Origin: JBCBCP01 sp039817385
GTDB taxonomy: Bacteria; Pseudomonadota; Alphaproteobacteria; Rhodobacterales; Rhodobacteraceae
DNA: 64,000 nt
Reading direction: 5' to 3'
NCBI GenBank assembly: GCA_039817385.1
Contig: JBCBVY010000006.1
Coordinates: forward strand, 186,001-250,000
A model generated the notes under the pieces. That model made no database searches. It had not been told where the DNA came from and saw only the letters and a program-made list of their open reading frames with translations. The position numbers and the translations under genes were made by a program. Each line of letters starts with the position of its first letter. Position 1 is the stretch's first letter. Shown piece after piece: positions 33,041-41,432 of the stretch.

Positions 33041-33804
33041 CTGGCGAAGCCTTTCATCCATCCAAGTTCCTTGTCAGTGCGCCCTTTGGGGTGAAATTCG
33101 GCGGAGGTCCAACCGGTATAGCCACTGTCATCAAACGCCGCGAACAGCGCGGCGAAGTCGAGCGTGCCCGTACCGGGTGCGGAGCGGTCCGGCGCATCGC
33201 CGATCTGGACGTGGCGGATAAACGGGAGGCAGCGTTCGAAAACACCTAGCGCATCGCCGTGGATGCGGGCGGCGTGATACGTGTCGTATTGCAGGCCAAG
33301 GTTGGGGGCGCCGACTTCTGCGATAATCTCGCAGGCGCGGTCGAAATCGCTCAGGAAGTACCCGGGTTGGTCGTGCTGGTTCAGCGGCTCGATGGTGAGG
33401 GTCAGGCCCTCGGGCGCCTGCGCCGCGGCATCGCGCAGGTTCTGCACAAAGCACGCCCGCGCTTCCGCACCGCTGGCGGGGCCTGCCATGATGTGCAGGA
33501 TTTCGGCGCCCAGCGCCTCCGCATACCGAAACGCGCGGCGCAGGTCGTAGGCAAAGCGGCCCTGCATCGCGGGCACAGCGGCAAAGCCGCGTTCCGTCCC
33601 GCCCGTGTAGTTCGGCCCCGGCGCATTCAGAAGGACGAAGGACAGCCCGTTCGCCTCCAACGCCGCCTGCGTCTCCTTGGCGTGCGCGTCATAGGGGAAC
33701 AGCACCTCGACCCCGGTAAAGCCCGCCTTCGCCGCTGCATCAAAGCGGTCGAGATAGGGCAGATCGGGCCAAAGCAGGGACAGGTTTGCAGCAAAACGGG
33801 GCAT
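33037..33804 (-). CDS. hyi: Hydroxypyruvate isomerase family protein
   Basis: A 255-residue TIM-barrel of the hydroxypyruvate isomerase/OtnI group, which interconverts hydroxypyruvate and tartronate semialdehyde or a related 2-oxo sugar acid. Characteristic segments are the N-terminal FAANLSLLW, GFTGVEVLFPYD, LTIEPLNQHDQPGYFL with a metal-binding Glu, and QYDTYHAARIHGD. A glyoxylate-pathway partner (gcl, glxR) is absent nearby, so substrate assignment is by family only. Confidence 0.85.
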   Translation of the reverse strand: MPRFAANLSLLWPDLPYLDRFDAAAKAGFTGVEVLFPYDAHAKETQAALEANGLSFVLLNAPGPNYTGGTERGFAAVPAMQGRFAYDLRRAFRYAEALGAEILHIMAGPASGAEARACFVQNLRDAAAQAPEGLTLTIEPLNQHDQPGYFLSDFDRACEIIAEVGAPNLGLQYDTYHAARIHGDALGVFERCLPFIRHVQIGDAPDRSAPGTGTLDFAALFAAFDDSGYTGWTSAEFHPKGRTDKELGWMKGFAR

Positions 33805-33850
33805 AGCGCAGCCTTAACCGGCCGTTGCGGGCAGGACCAGCCGTTGCACC

Positions 33851-34036
33851 CTATTCAAAGGAAAACGGCGCGGCCTGAGGCCAATATGTATCGATTGGCC
33901 CTTTGCCGTGGATATCAACCGCGCGGCGCGGCGCCACGTTGAACCCATGCGGCAGCGCATTCCGCACGGCCTCGGTGATGTCAACACGGCTAGGCGCTCC
34001 GTCGCTCTCAAGCCGGGCCGCCGTGTTCAACGCCCG
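33851..34036 (-). pseudogene. C-terminal remnant of a class III adenylate/guanylate cyclase
   Basis: The minus-strand frame ending at 33851 reads LNTAARLESDGAPSR, then EAVRNALPHGF, then VDIHGKGPIDTYWP. This is the signature end of class III nucleotidyl cyclase domains (NTAARLES and the VKGKGP...TW motif). Everything upstream of the NTAARLES region, including both metal-binding Asp residues, is missing. The fragment abuts the DUF1285 gene, so the rest was probably deleted. It fills the roughly 300-base gap between hyi and DUF1285. Confidence 0.7.
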
Positions 34037-34110
34037 GGCCGGAGAAGAGGCGGCCATAACGCGCACTTCGCGCAAGCGGTGCGATGCGTTCCGGATCCTC
34101 AATGCGGGGT

Positions 34111-34686
34111 TCAGGCCAGCTCTTCGGCGGCGATGATCCGAAAGAACGTGCCACCCGACCAGACGCCAAACCAGTCGCCTTGCGTTTCGCCAAGGTCCAC
34201 CATCCTGTAGAACGACTTGCGGTCAATCAGCGCCCAGAGGCCCGCGCGAATGTGGATGTAGGGTGCAGGCTCGCCCGTCTGCACATCGCGTGTGACGTCG
34301 ATTCGGTGGTCCGGGCCGGCTTTGGCCACGTCGTCCACATGGGTGACGAAGGTCAGCGTCTGATCCTGCCCATGCCCCGCGGCGTCAAAGTCGATGGCGA
34401 CAAAAGGCGCGTCGTCCACGGTGATGCCGACTTTTTCCACCGGGGTTACGAGGAAATATTTGTCATCCTCGCGCTTCAGGATCGAGGAAAAGAGTTTGAC
34501 CAGCCCTGGGCGACCGATGGGCGAGCCTTCGTAGAACCACGTCCCGTCACGCGCGATGCGCATGTCGAGATCGCCGCAAAAGGGCGGATTCCACTTTTCC
34601 ACCGGCGGCAAGCCGCGTGATTTGGTGGCTTGAATTGAGGCAACAAGGCTTTGCGCGTCCGGCGTCACGGGTTTTTGTCCGCTCAT
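34111..34686 (-). CDS. DUF1285 family protein
   Basis: A 191-residue cytoplasmic protein of the DUF1285 family, function unknown. Family segments present are WNPPFCGDLDMRIARDGTWF, YEGSPIGRPGLVKLFSSIL, KYFLVTPVEKV and LWALIDRKSFYRMV. It is divergent from the moxR gene by about 70 bases. In many alphaproteobacteria DUF1285 precedes the MoxR cluster, and that order is kept here. Confidence 0.9.
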   Translation of the reverse strand: MSGQKPVTPDAQSLVASIQATKSRGLPPVEKWNPPFCGDLDMRIARDGTWFYEGSPIGRPGLVKLFSSILKREDDKYFLVTPVEKVGITVDDAPFVAIDFDAAGHGQDQTLTFVTHVDDVAKAGPDHRIDVTRDVQTGEPAPYIHIRAGLWALIDRKSFYRMVDLGETQGDWFGVWSGGTFFRIIAAEELA

Positions 34687-34754
34687 GGCTTTTGATTTGT
34701 CTCCGAGGCGTCATAGGTTCTTGGGCAAGATATATTCCAGACAGGGCGGATGTC

Positions 34755-35756
34755 ATGAGCGACGATATGGTGCAGCAGATTGAAGAGCTGGGAACGCGGC
34801 TGGGCCGTGCCAAGGCGTCGATCACCAACCGTTTCATCGGACAAGAGCGTGTCGTAGAGCTGACGCTGACCGCATTGCTGTGTGGCGGCCATGCGCTGCT
34901 GATCGGCCTTCCGGGGCTGGGCAAGACCCGGCTGGTCGAGACGTTGAGCACCGTGATGGGCCTTGATGGCAACCGGGTGCAGTTCACGCCGGATTTGATG
35001 CCGGCGGATATTCTGGGCTCTGAGGTTCTGGACACTGCGGATGACGGCACACGCTCTTTCCGCTTTGTCGAGGGGCCGATCTTTTGCCAGCTTCTGATGG
35101 CGGACGAGATCAACCGCGCCTCGCCGCGCACCCAGTCCGCGCTGCTGCAAGCGATGCAGGAAAAGACGGTGACGGTGGCCGGGGTGGACCGCGCGCTGGG
35201 CACGCCGTTCCACGTTTTGGCTACGCAAAACCCGATTGAGCAGGAAGGCACCTACCCCCTGCCAGAGGCGCAGCTGGACCGGTTCCTTGTGCAAATCGAC
35301 GTGGCCTATCCGGACCGCGATACCGAGCGGGCGATCCTGCTTGCGACAACGGGTGAGGCGGAAGGAGAAGCGACGCAGGAATTCACCGGTGCAGAGCTTT
35401 TGGCGGCGCAGCAGCTGCTGCGGCGGATGCCGGTGGGCGACAGCGTCGTAGAGGTCATCCTTGACCTCGTACGCGCCTTCCGTCCGGGGGAAGAGACCGC
35501 AAGCGACCGGGTGAAAGAGACCGTGTCCTGGGGCCCCGGCCCGCGTGCGGCGCAAGCGCTCATGCTGGCGGTGCGGGCGAAGGCACTTCTCGACGGGCGG
35601 CTTGCACCCTCGGCGGAGGACGTCGTGAACATGGCGCGCCCGGTGTTGACCCACCGTATGGCGCTGAACTTTGCCGCGCGCGCGCGGGGCGACAGCCTGA
35701 CGGGTCTGATCGATGAGACGGCAGCGGGCCTGACCCGCTCGGCCGCCGCCGCGTGA
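34755..35756 (+). CDS. moxR: MoxR family AAA+ ATPase
   Basis: A 333-residue MoxR-type chaperone ATPase, thought to remodel partner proteins of its operon. Walker A is GLPGLGKTRL (about residue 51), Walker B is LLMADEINRA, sensor 1 is LATQNPIEQEGTY, and the C-terminal lid covers about 240-330. The ATG at 34755 begins MSDDMVQQ; upstream in-frame ATGs lie in the divergent DUF1285 gene. It is the first gene of a four-gene run with 4-base overlaps. Confidence 0.93.
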   Translation: MSDDMVQQIEELGTRLGRAKASITNRFIGQERVVELTLTALLCGGHALLIGLPGLGKTRLVETLSTVMGLDGNRVQFTPDLMPADILGSEVLDTADDGTRSFRFVEGPIFCQLLMADEINRASPRTQSALLQAMQEKTVTVAGVDRALGTPFHVLATQNPIEQEGTYPLPEAQLDRFLVQIDVAYPDRDTERAILLATTGEAEGEATQEFTGAELLAAQQLLRRMPVGDSVVEVILDLVRAFRPGEETASDRVKETVSWGPGPRAAQALMLAVRAKALLDGRLAPSAEDVVNMARPVLTHRMALNFAARARGDSLTGLIDETAAGLTRSAAAA

Positions 35757-36634
35757 GCGAAGCCGCCCCCATCCAGCTGCGCGCGCGGGCAGAGACGGAA
35801 GCGGCACGGCTGCCCGCCCTGCTTGCGCGGGCCGATGCGCTGGCCAATGCCGTGCTGCTGGGTGACCACGGGCGGCGGCGTGCGGGCATGGGCGACGATT
35901 TCTGGCAATACCGACCCGCGCAGATTGGCGACAGCAAGCGACTGATTGACCACCGGCGCAGCGCGCTGGGTGACGTACAATACGTGCGCGAGCGGGAGTG
36001 GCAGATCGCCCAGTCGGTCATGCTCTGGTGTGATCAGGGCGCGTCGATGCGGTTTGCCTCGGGCGCGGAGCTGCCGGAGAAGGGCGACCGCGCGCGGCTT
36101 TTGTCCCTCGCGCTGGCGGTGCTGCTGGTGCGCGGCGGGGAACGCGTTGGCCTGACCGGCACACGCCTGCCGCCCCGACGCGGGCGTCAGCAAATCCTGC
36201 GGCTGGCGGAGATGTTCAGCGAGGACGCGCCCGAGGATTATGCCCCGCCGGAGCACCGCGCGATGATCCCCCACGCGCGGGCGGTATTTGTGTCCGACTT
36301 CCTCGGCGACATTACAGAGGTGAAACTGGCGCTGACCAAGGCCGCCGACCGGGGTGTGCGCGGCGTCGTTATGCAGGTGCTTGACCCGGCCGAAGAGGCG
36401 TTCCCGTTCCGGGGGCGGACCATTTTTGAAAGCGTTGGCGGTACACTGGAGCATGAGACGCTGAAGGCCAATGACCTGCGCGACCGTTACCTCGCGCGGC
36501 TGGCAGAGCGGAAGGACGCCTTGCGCAACCTGTGCGCGGTGACGGGGTGGCAATATGGCCAGCACCATACGGATGCGTCTGCGCAGAGCGCGCTATTGTG
36601 GCTCTTCCGCGCGGTAGGGGGCGGCATATCATGA
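35753..36634 (+). CDS. DUF58 domain-containing protein
   Basis: A 293-residue protein with the DUF58 signature GDDFWQYRPAQIGDSKRL-type segment (about residue 45) and a von Willebrand A-like fold. The VWA-region segment VFVSDFLGDI lies about residue 180. It is a regular partner of MoxR ATPases. No membrane segments are evident, unlike many DUF58 proteins. The GTG start overlaps the moxR stop, and the stop overlaps the next ATG. Confidence 0.9.
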   Translation: MSEAAPIQLRARAETEAARLPALLARADALANAVLLGDHGRRRAGMGDDFWQYRPAQIGDSKRLIDHRRSALGDVQYVREREWQIAQSVMLWCDQGASMRFASGAELPEKGDRARLLSLALAVLLVRGGERVGLTGTRLPPRRGRQQILRLAEMFSEDAPEDYAPPEHRAMIPHARAVFVSDFLGDITEVKLALTKAADRGVRGVVMQVLDPAEEAFPFRGRTIFESVGGTLEHETLKANDLRDRYLARLAERKDALRNLCAVTGWQYGQHHTDASAQSALLWLFRAVGGGIS

Positions 36635-39399
36635 GCGTGATTGCAGGTATCGGATGGGCGGCCCCGTGGCTGCTGGTGGCACTGGTGGCGCTGCCGATCC
36701 TTTGGTTGATCCTGCGCGCGATCCCTCCCGCGCCGATCCGGCGGCGGTTCCCCGGTGTTGCGCTGCTGCTCGGGCTTTCGGACGACGAAAGCGTGACGGA
36801 CCGCACGCCGTGGTGGCTTCTGCTGCTGCGCATGCTGGCGGTCGCCGCGGTCATCGTGGGCCTAGCGGGGCCTGTCCTGAACCCGGCGGAGGCCGTGGAC
36901 CGGGGCGAGGGGCCTTTGCTGGTTGTCGTTGATGGTACATGGGCGGGCGCCGCGCGCTGGGCCGCTGTGCGCGAGACGCTGGAGGCAGAGCTGTCGGTCG
37001 CCGCAGCGGATGATCGGACCGTGGGCGTGCTGCAACTCACACGGCCCGAGGCGCCCATGTTCCTTCCTGCGCAAGCGTGGACGTCGCGGCTTACTGGACT
37101 GCGCCCCGATCCGTGGCAGCCGGATGCGGACGCCCTCGCTCAAGCCGAGGCGGTCATGAGCGAGGCGGCGTTCGGCACCGTTCTGTGGCTGAGCGATGGG
37201 CTCGACTATGCAGGCCGCGAGGCGGTCCTTGCCGCGGCAGAAGCGAAAGGGTACGTGCGGGTCATTCAGCCCGCGGGCAGCGCGCTTGCCCTGCGCCCCG
37301 CAATCTATGCCGAGGGTGCCATTCAGCTGCAGGCGGTGCGGGCCACCGCCGGAGCGCCGCGCAGCGTCGATATCCTTGCGCAGGGCACCGACCCGGCAGG
37401 CAATGCGCGCGTCCTTGCGCGGGCCGCGGCAGAGTTTGGGCCCGCTGACCTCGTCGCGGAAACCGCGCTCGTCCTGCCCGCGGAACTTCGCGCGCGGGTG
37501 ACACGGTTTGAGATGGCGGGGGTTCAGTCGGCGGGCGCGACAACGCTGGTGGATGACAGCCTGCGCCGCCGCGAAGTTGCGCTGATTGCAGGCCGTGCGG
37601 ATCGTGAGGGTTTGGAGCTGCTTGCGCCGCTGCACTACCTCGAACAGGCGCTGGCACCGACGGCAGACCTCTTGACCGGCAGCTTGCCCGATATTCTGCC
37701 CGCGAACCCGGATGCCATCGTGCTGGCGGACGTGGCCCAGCTGACCGAGACTGAGCAAGCGAGCGTGACAGACTGGGTCGAGGGTGGCGGGCTGCTGGTG
37801 CGGTTTGCCGGCCCGCGGGTCGCCGCATCTGACGTGGGCCGCGACGTGGAAGACCCGCTGCTGCCCGTGCAGCTGCGCACCGGCGGGCGTACGGTGGGTG
37901 GCGCGATGAGCTGGGGCGAGCCAAAGGCGCTGGCCCCCTTCCGTGAAGGCTCGCCGTTCTTTGGCCTGTCCGTGCCGGATGATGTGGTGGTCAGCGCACA
38001 GGTTATGGCGCAACCGGGGCCGGAGCTGGCCGCCGCCGCGATTGCGGAGCTGACCGATGGCACACCGCTGGTCACGCGCGCTGAGCTGGGTCAGGGGCAG
38101 GTTGTGCTTTTCCACGTGACAGCGAATGCGGAATGGTCGACGCTGCCGCTCTCGGGCCTGTTTGTTGAGATGCTGGAGCGTTTGGCCGTGACCGCAGCGG
38201 CAAGCGCGCCGCTTTCGGACGATCTGGAGGGCACCACATGGCAGGCCACCCGCGTCATGGACGGGTTTGGCAACCTGTCGGATGCGGGAACCATGCCGGG
38301 GATCGACGGTGCCGCATTGGTCGCCGCCGCCCCTTCGCCGGATGTGCCGCCCGGGCTTTATCAAAGCGGCGACCGCGCGCTGGCCCGCAACGTGGTCGGG
38401 GCGGAGGCCGTGCTGACCCCCGCCACATGGCCCGCGCGCATTCCGGTTTCGGGCCTGACAACCGTACCGCCGCTTGCGATCGGTGGTTGGCTTCTGGCGG
38501 CGGCGCTGGTGATGCTGCTGCTTGACGTGATTGCAACACTCGCGCTGTCAGGTCGTCTGACGGGACCGCGCGGCGCGGCGACGGCGGCGCTGTTCGCTGG
38601 CGTTCTCGTATCGCTGCCAGCACAGCCCCAGGCGCAGACAACGGACGGTCAAGCCGTCTCTGCCGCCGCAGAGGTCGTTTTGGCGCACATTGTCACCGGC
38701 GACCGGGACGTGGACAGCGTTGCGCTCGCCGGGCTGACGGGCCTGTCGGACACGCTATTCTTCCGCACCTCGGTTGAGCCTGCACCGCCCGTCAGCGTGA
38801 ACCTTGAGACGGATGAGATCGCGTTCTTTCCCCTTCTATACTGGCCGATTTCCCCGGATCAACCGACGCCGAGCGTTGAGGCCTATGCCAAACTCAACGC
38901 CTACCTGCGCGCGGGCGGGATGATTGTCTTTGACACGCGTGACGCGCATGTCGCCAGCTTTGGCAGTGCCTCGCCCAACGGTCGCAAGTTGCAGGCGCTC
39001 GCCGCACCGCTGGACATCCCGGCGCTGGAGCCGATCCCGCAGGATCACGTGCTGACGCGCACGTTCTACCTGCTTCAGGACTTTCCCGGCCGGCATCTGG
39101 GCCGCGACGTCTGGGTAGAGGCCGCACCGCCCGGGGCAGAGCGGGCGGAGGGTATGCCCTTCCGCAACCTTAATGACGGGGTCACGCCGGTTGTGATCGG
39201 TGGAAATGACTGGGCCGGTGCCTGGGCTGTTGGACGGGGTGGTCAGCCGCTGTTGCCCGTCGGGCGCGGCTTTGGCGGGGAGCGGCAGCGGGAGCTGGCC
39301 TACCGCTTTGGTGTGAACCTCGTCATGCATGTGCTGACAGGCAACTATAAGTCCGACCAGGTGCACGTGCCCGCGCTTCTTGACAGGTTGGGGCAATGA
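36631..39399 (+). CDS. BatA-like / DUF4159 membrane protein
   Basis: A 922-residue protein. The N-terminus resembles the aerotolerance BatA N-terminal domain with two membrane segments (about 5-28 and 60-80). A long VWA-like periplasmic or cytoplasmic region follows, then a helix near 615-640 and a second hydrophobic stretch near 650-670. DUF4159 is at about 690-922 (SVEAYAKLNAYLRAGGMIVF, FPGRHLGRDVWVE). The ATG is at 36631, coupled to DUF58. The C-terminal fold resembles a glutamine-amidotransferase-like domain by family knowledge. Confidence 0.88.
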   Translation: MSVIAGIGWAAPWLLVALVALPILWLILRAIPPAPIRRRFPGVALLLGLSDDESVTDRTPWWLLLLRMLAVAAVIVGLAGPVLNPAEAVDRGEGPLLVVVDGTWAGAARWAAVRETLEAELSVAAADDRTVGVLQLTRPEAPMFLPAQAWTSRLTGLRPDPWQPDADALAQAEAVMSEAAFGTVLWLSDGLDYAGREAVLAAAEAKGYVRVIQPAGSALALRPAIYAEGAIQLQAVRATAGAPRSVDILAQGTDPAGNARVLARAAAEFGPADLVAETALVLPAELRARVTRFEMAGVQSAGATTLVDDSLRRREVALIAGRADREGLELLAPLHYLEQALAPTADLLTGSLPDILPANPDAIVLADVAQLTETEQASVTDWVEGGGLLVRFAGPRVAASDVGRDVEDPLLPVQLRTGGRTVGGAMSWGEPKALAPFREGSPFFGLSVPDDVVVSAQVMAQPGPELAAAAIAELTDGTPLVTRAELGQGQVVLFHVTANAEWSTLPLSGLFVEMLERLAVTAAASAPLSDDLEGTTWQATRVMDGFGNLSDAGTMPGIDGAALVAAAPSPDVPPGLYQSGDRALARNVVGAEAVLTPATWPARIPVSGLTTVPPLAIGGWLLAAALVMLLLDVIATLALSGRLTGPRGAATAALFAGVLVSLPAQPQAQTTDGQAVSAAAEVVLAHIVTGDRDVDSVALAGLTGLSDTLFFRTSVEPAPPVSVNLETDEIAFFPLLYWPISPDQPTPSVEAYAKLNAYLRAGGMIVFDTRDAHVASFGSASPNGRKLQALAAPLDIPALEPIPQDHVLTRTFYLLQDFPGRHLGRDVWVEAAPPGAERAEGMPFRNLNDGVTPVVIGGNDWAGAWAVGRGGQPLLPVGRGFGGERQRELAYRFGVNLVMHVLTGNYKSDQVHVPALLDRLGQ

Positions 39400-41432
39400 A
39401 CATCGTCTTTGACCCGCTTGTGCCCGGGCCGGTGCTGGGCGCCCTTGGGGTGGTTGTGCTGGCAGCCATTGCGATGGCGCTGTGGCGCGGGCTGCGGGGC
39501 TGGCCATTGCGGCTCATGGCGGGGCTGATCGTGCTGGCGGCGCTGGCGCAGCCCAGTTGGCAGCAGGAAGACCGCGCGCCATTGAGCGATATTGTGATCC
39601 TCGCCGAAGACGTCACCGCAAGCCAGCGGCTGCCCGGACGGGCAGAGCAGACGGCGACAATGGCCGAGGCGCTCGCCGCCCGGATCGCGGCGCGGCCCAA
39701 CACCGAGTTGCGCCGCGTGCGCGTGACCGATGCGGAAGGTGACGGTGGCACGCAGCTCATTGGCGCGCTGACCGATGCGCTGGCCGAGGAGCCGCCCGCA
39801 CGGATTGCGGGTATCATCGCCGTGTCGGACGGGCAAATCCACGACACCGATGTGCCCATCGACCTGCCCGCGCCGCTGCACCTTGTGCAAACCGGGTTCG
39901 AAGGCGACTGGGACCGGCGCCTGACCGTTGTCGGCGCGCCCGCCTTTGCCATCATCGATGAATCGGTCACGCTGACCCTGCGCGTGGATGACATCGGCGC
40001 GGCCCCGGCAAGTGGTGGCTTCGTGCCACTGGAGGTTTCCATCGATGGCGCAGCGCCGCAGCGCTTTGACGTGCCACTGGGCGAAGACCTCGACATTCCA
40101 GTGACGCTGCCGCACGGCGGGCTGAATGTGCTCCAGTTCACCATCCCGACCGAGGAAACGGAACTGACCGGGCGCAACAACACCGCGCTGATCCAGATGA
40201 ACGGAGTCCGGGACCGCCTGCGCGTGCTGCTCGTCTCGGGCGAGCCGCACCCCGGAGGGCGGACATGGCGGAACCTGCTGAAGTCCGATTCCAGCGTTGA
40301 TCTCGTGCATTTCACCATCCTGCGCCCGCCGGACAAGCAGGACGGTGTGCCGGTGGGTGAGCTGTCGCTGATCGCTTTCCCAACGCGGGAGCTGTTTCTA
40401 GAAAAGATCGACGATTTCGATCTGATCATCTTTGACCGCTACAAACGACGTGGAATTCTGCCTGCGATCTACCTCGACAACGTCGCCCGTTACGTGCGCG
40501 ATGGCGGGGCCGTTCTTGTCGCGGCGGGCCCGGATTTTGCGGGGGCGGACAGCATTTACCGCTCGCCCCTTGGCCCGGTCCTGCCCGGATCGCCGACCGC
40601 GCGCGTGCGCGAAGAGCCGTATCTGCCGGTCGTCACCGACCTGGGCCAGCGCCATCCGGTGACAACCGGCCTGCCCGCCTCGGGCGATTGGGGTCGGTGG
40701 TTGCGGCAGGTGGATGTGCAGGCCACTGCCGGGTCCGTTGTGATGGAGGGTATCGAAGGCGCACCGCTGCTGATCCTCGACCGGGTGGAGGAGGGGCGCG
40801 TCGCGCTGCTTGCCTCCGATCACGCGTGGCTTTGGTCGCGCGGGTATGAGGGGGGCGGGCCGCAGCTGGAGCTGCTGCGCCGTCTGGCCCACTGGATGAT
40901 GAAAGAACCGGAGCTGGAAGAAGAGGCCCTGACGGCCATCGTGTCCGGCCAGACGATACAGATCCAGCGCCGGACACTGGAGGAAAGCGTGCCGCCGGTG
41001 GTGATCACCGCGCCGGACGGGACGGTGACCGAGCTTGAGATGCGCGAGGTGTCCCCGGGCCAGTACGTGGCGGATTTCGAAGGGCCGGAGATTGGGCTTT
41101 ATCGGCTGTCCAATGGAACGCAAGACGCTGTGATCGGCCTTGGCCCCGCGGCCCCGCGGGAGTTTATCGATACGGTTGCGACGGACGCGCCGCTTGCGCC
41201 GCTGATCGCGCCCTTGCGCGGCGGCGTGGTCCGGGCAGAGGATGGCGTGCCGAGCCTGCGTAATGTGCGCGAGGGGCGGCCCGCCTCCGGGCGCGGCTGG
41301 CTGGGGCTCGTCCCGCGCGAGGCCTATACGGTGCAGGATGTGCGCACCGCGGCGCTGCTGCCGCCCTGGCTGGTGTTGCTGCTGAGCGGTCTTTTCATTG
41401 TGGGCGCGTGGCTGCGCGAGGGGCGGCGCTAG
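39396..41432 (+). CDS. Large membrane protein of the MoxR cluster, glutamine-amidotransferase-like
   Basis: A 678-residue protein with two N-terminal membrane helices (about 12-28 and 35-50) and one at the C-terminus (about 653-672). Between them are a VWA-like part (IVILAEDVTASQR, GIIAVSDGQ) and a class-I-amidotransferase-like part around 270-400 (RVLLVSGEPHPGGRTW, VAAGPDFAGADS) without an evident catalytic Cys. It is last in the operon and ends tail to tail with pbpC with a 4-base overlap. It probably forms an envelope complex with the upstream products. Confidence 0.8.
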   Translation: MNIVFDPLVPGPVLGALGVVVLAAIAMALWRGLRGWPLRLMAGLIVLAALAQPSWQQEDRAPLSDIVILAEDVTASQRLPGRAEQTATMAEALAARIAARPNTELRRVRVTDAEGDGGTQLIGALTDALAEEPPARIAGIIAVSDGQIHDTDVPIDLPAPLHLVQTGFEGDWDRRLTVVGAPAFAIIDESVTLTLRVDDIGAAPASGGFVPLEVSIDGAAPQRFDVPLGEDLDIPVTLPHGGLNVLQFTIPTEETELTGRNNTALIQMNGVRDRLRVLLVSGEPHPGGRTWRNLLKSDSSVDLVHFTILRPPDKQDGVPVGELSLIAFPTRELFLEKIDDFDLIIFDRYKRRGILPAIYLDNVARYVRDGGAVLVAAGPDFAGADSIYRSPLGPVLPGSPTARVREEPYLPVVTDLGQRHPVTTGLPASGDWGRWLRQVDVQATAGSVVMEGIEGAPLLILDRVEEGRVALLASDHAWLWSRGYEGGGPQLELLRRLAHWMMKEPELEEEALTAIVSGQTIQIQRRTLEESVPPVVITAPDGTVTELEMREVSPGQYVADFEGPEIGLYRLSNGTQDAVIGLGPAAPREFIDTVATDAPLAPLIAPLRGGVVRAEDGVPSLRNVREGRPASGRGWLGLVPREAYTVQDVRTAALLPPWLVLLLSGLFIVGAWLREGRR

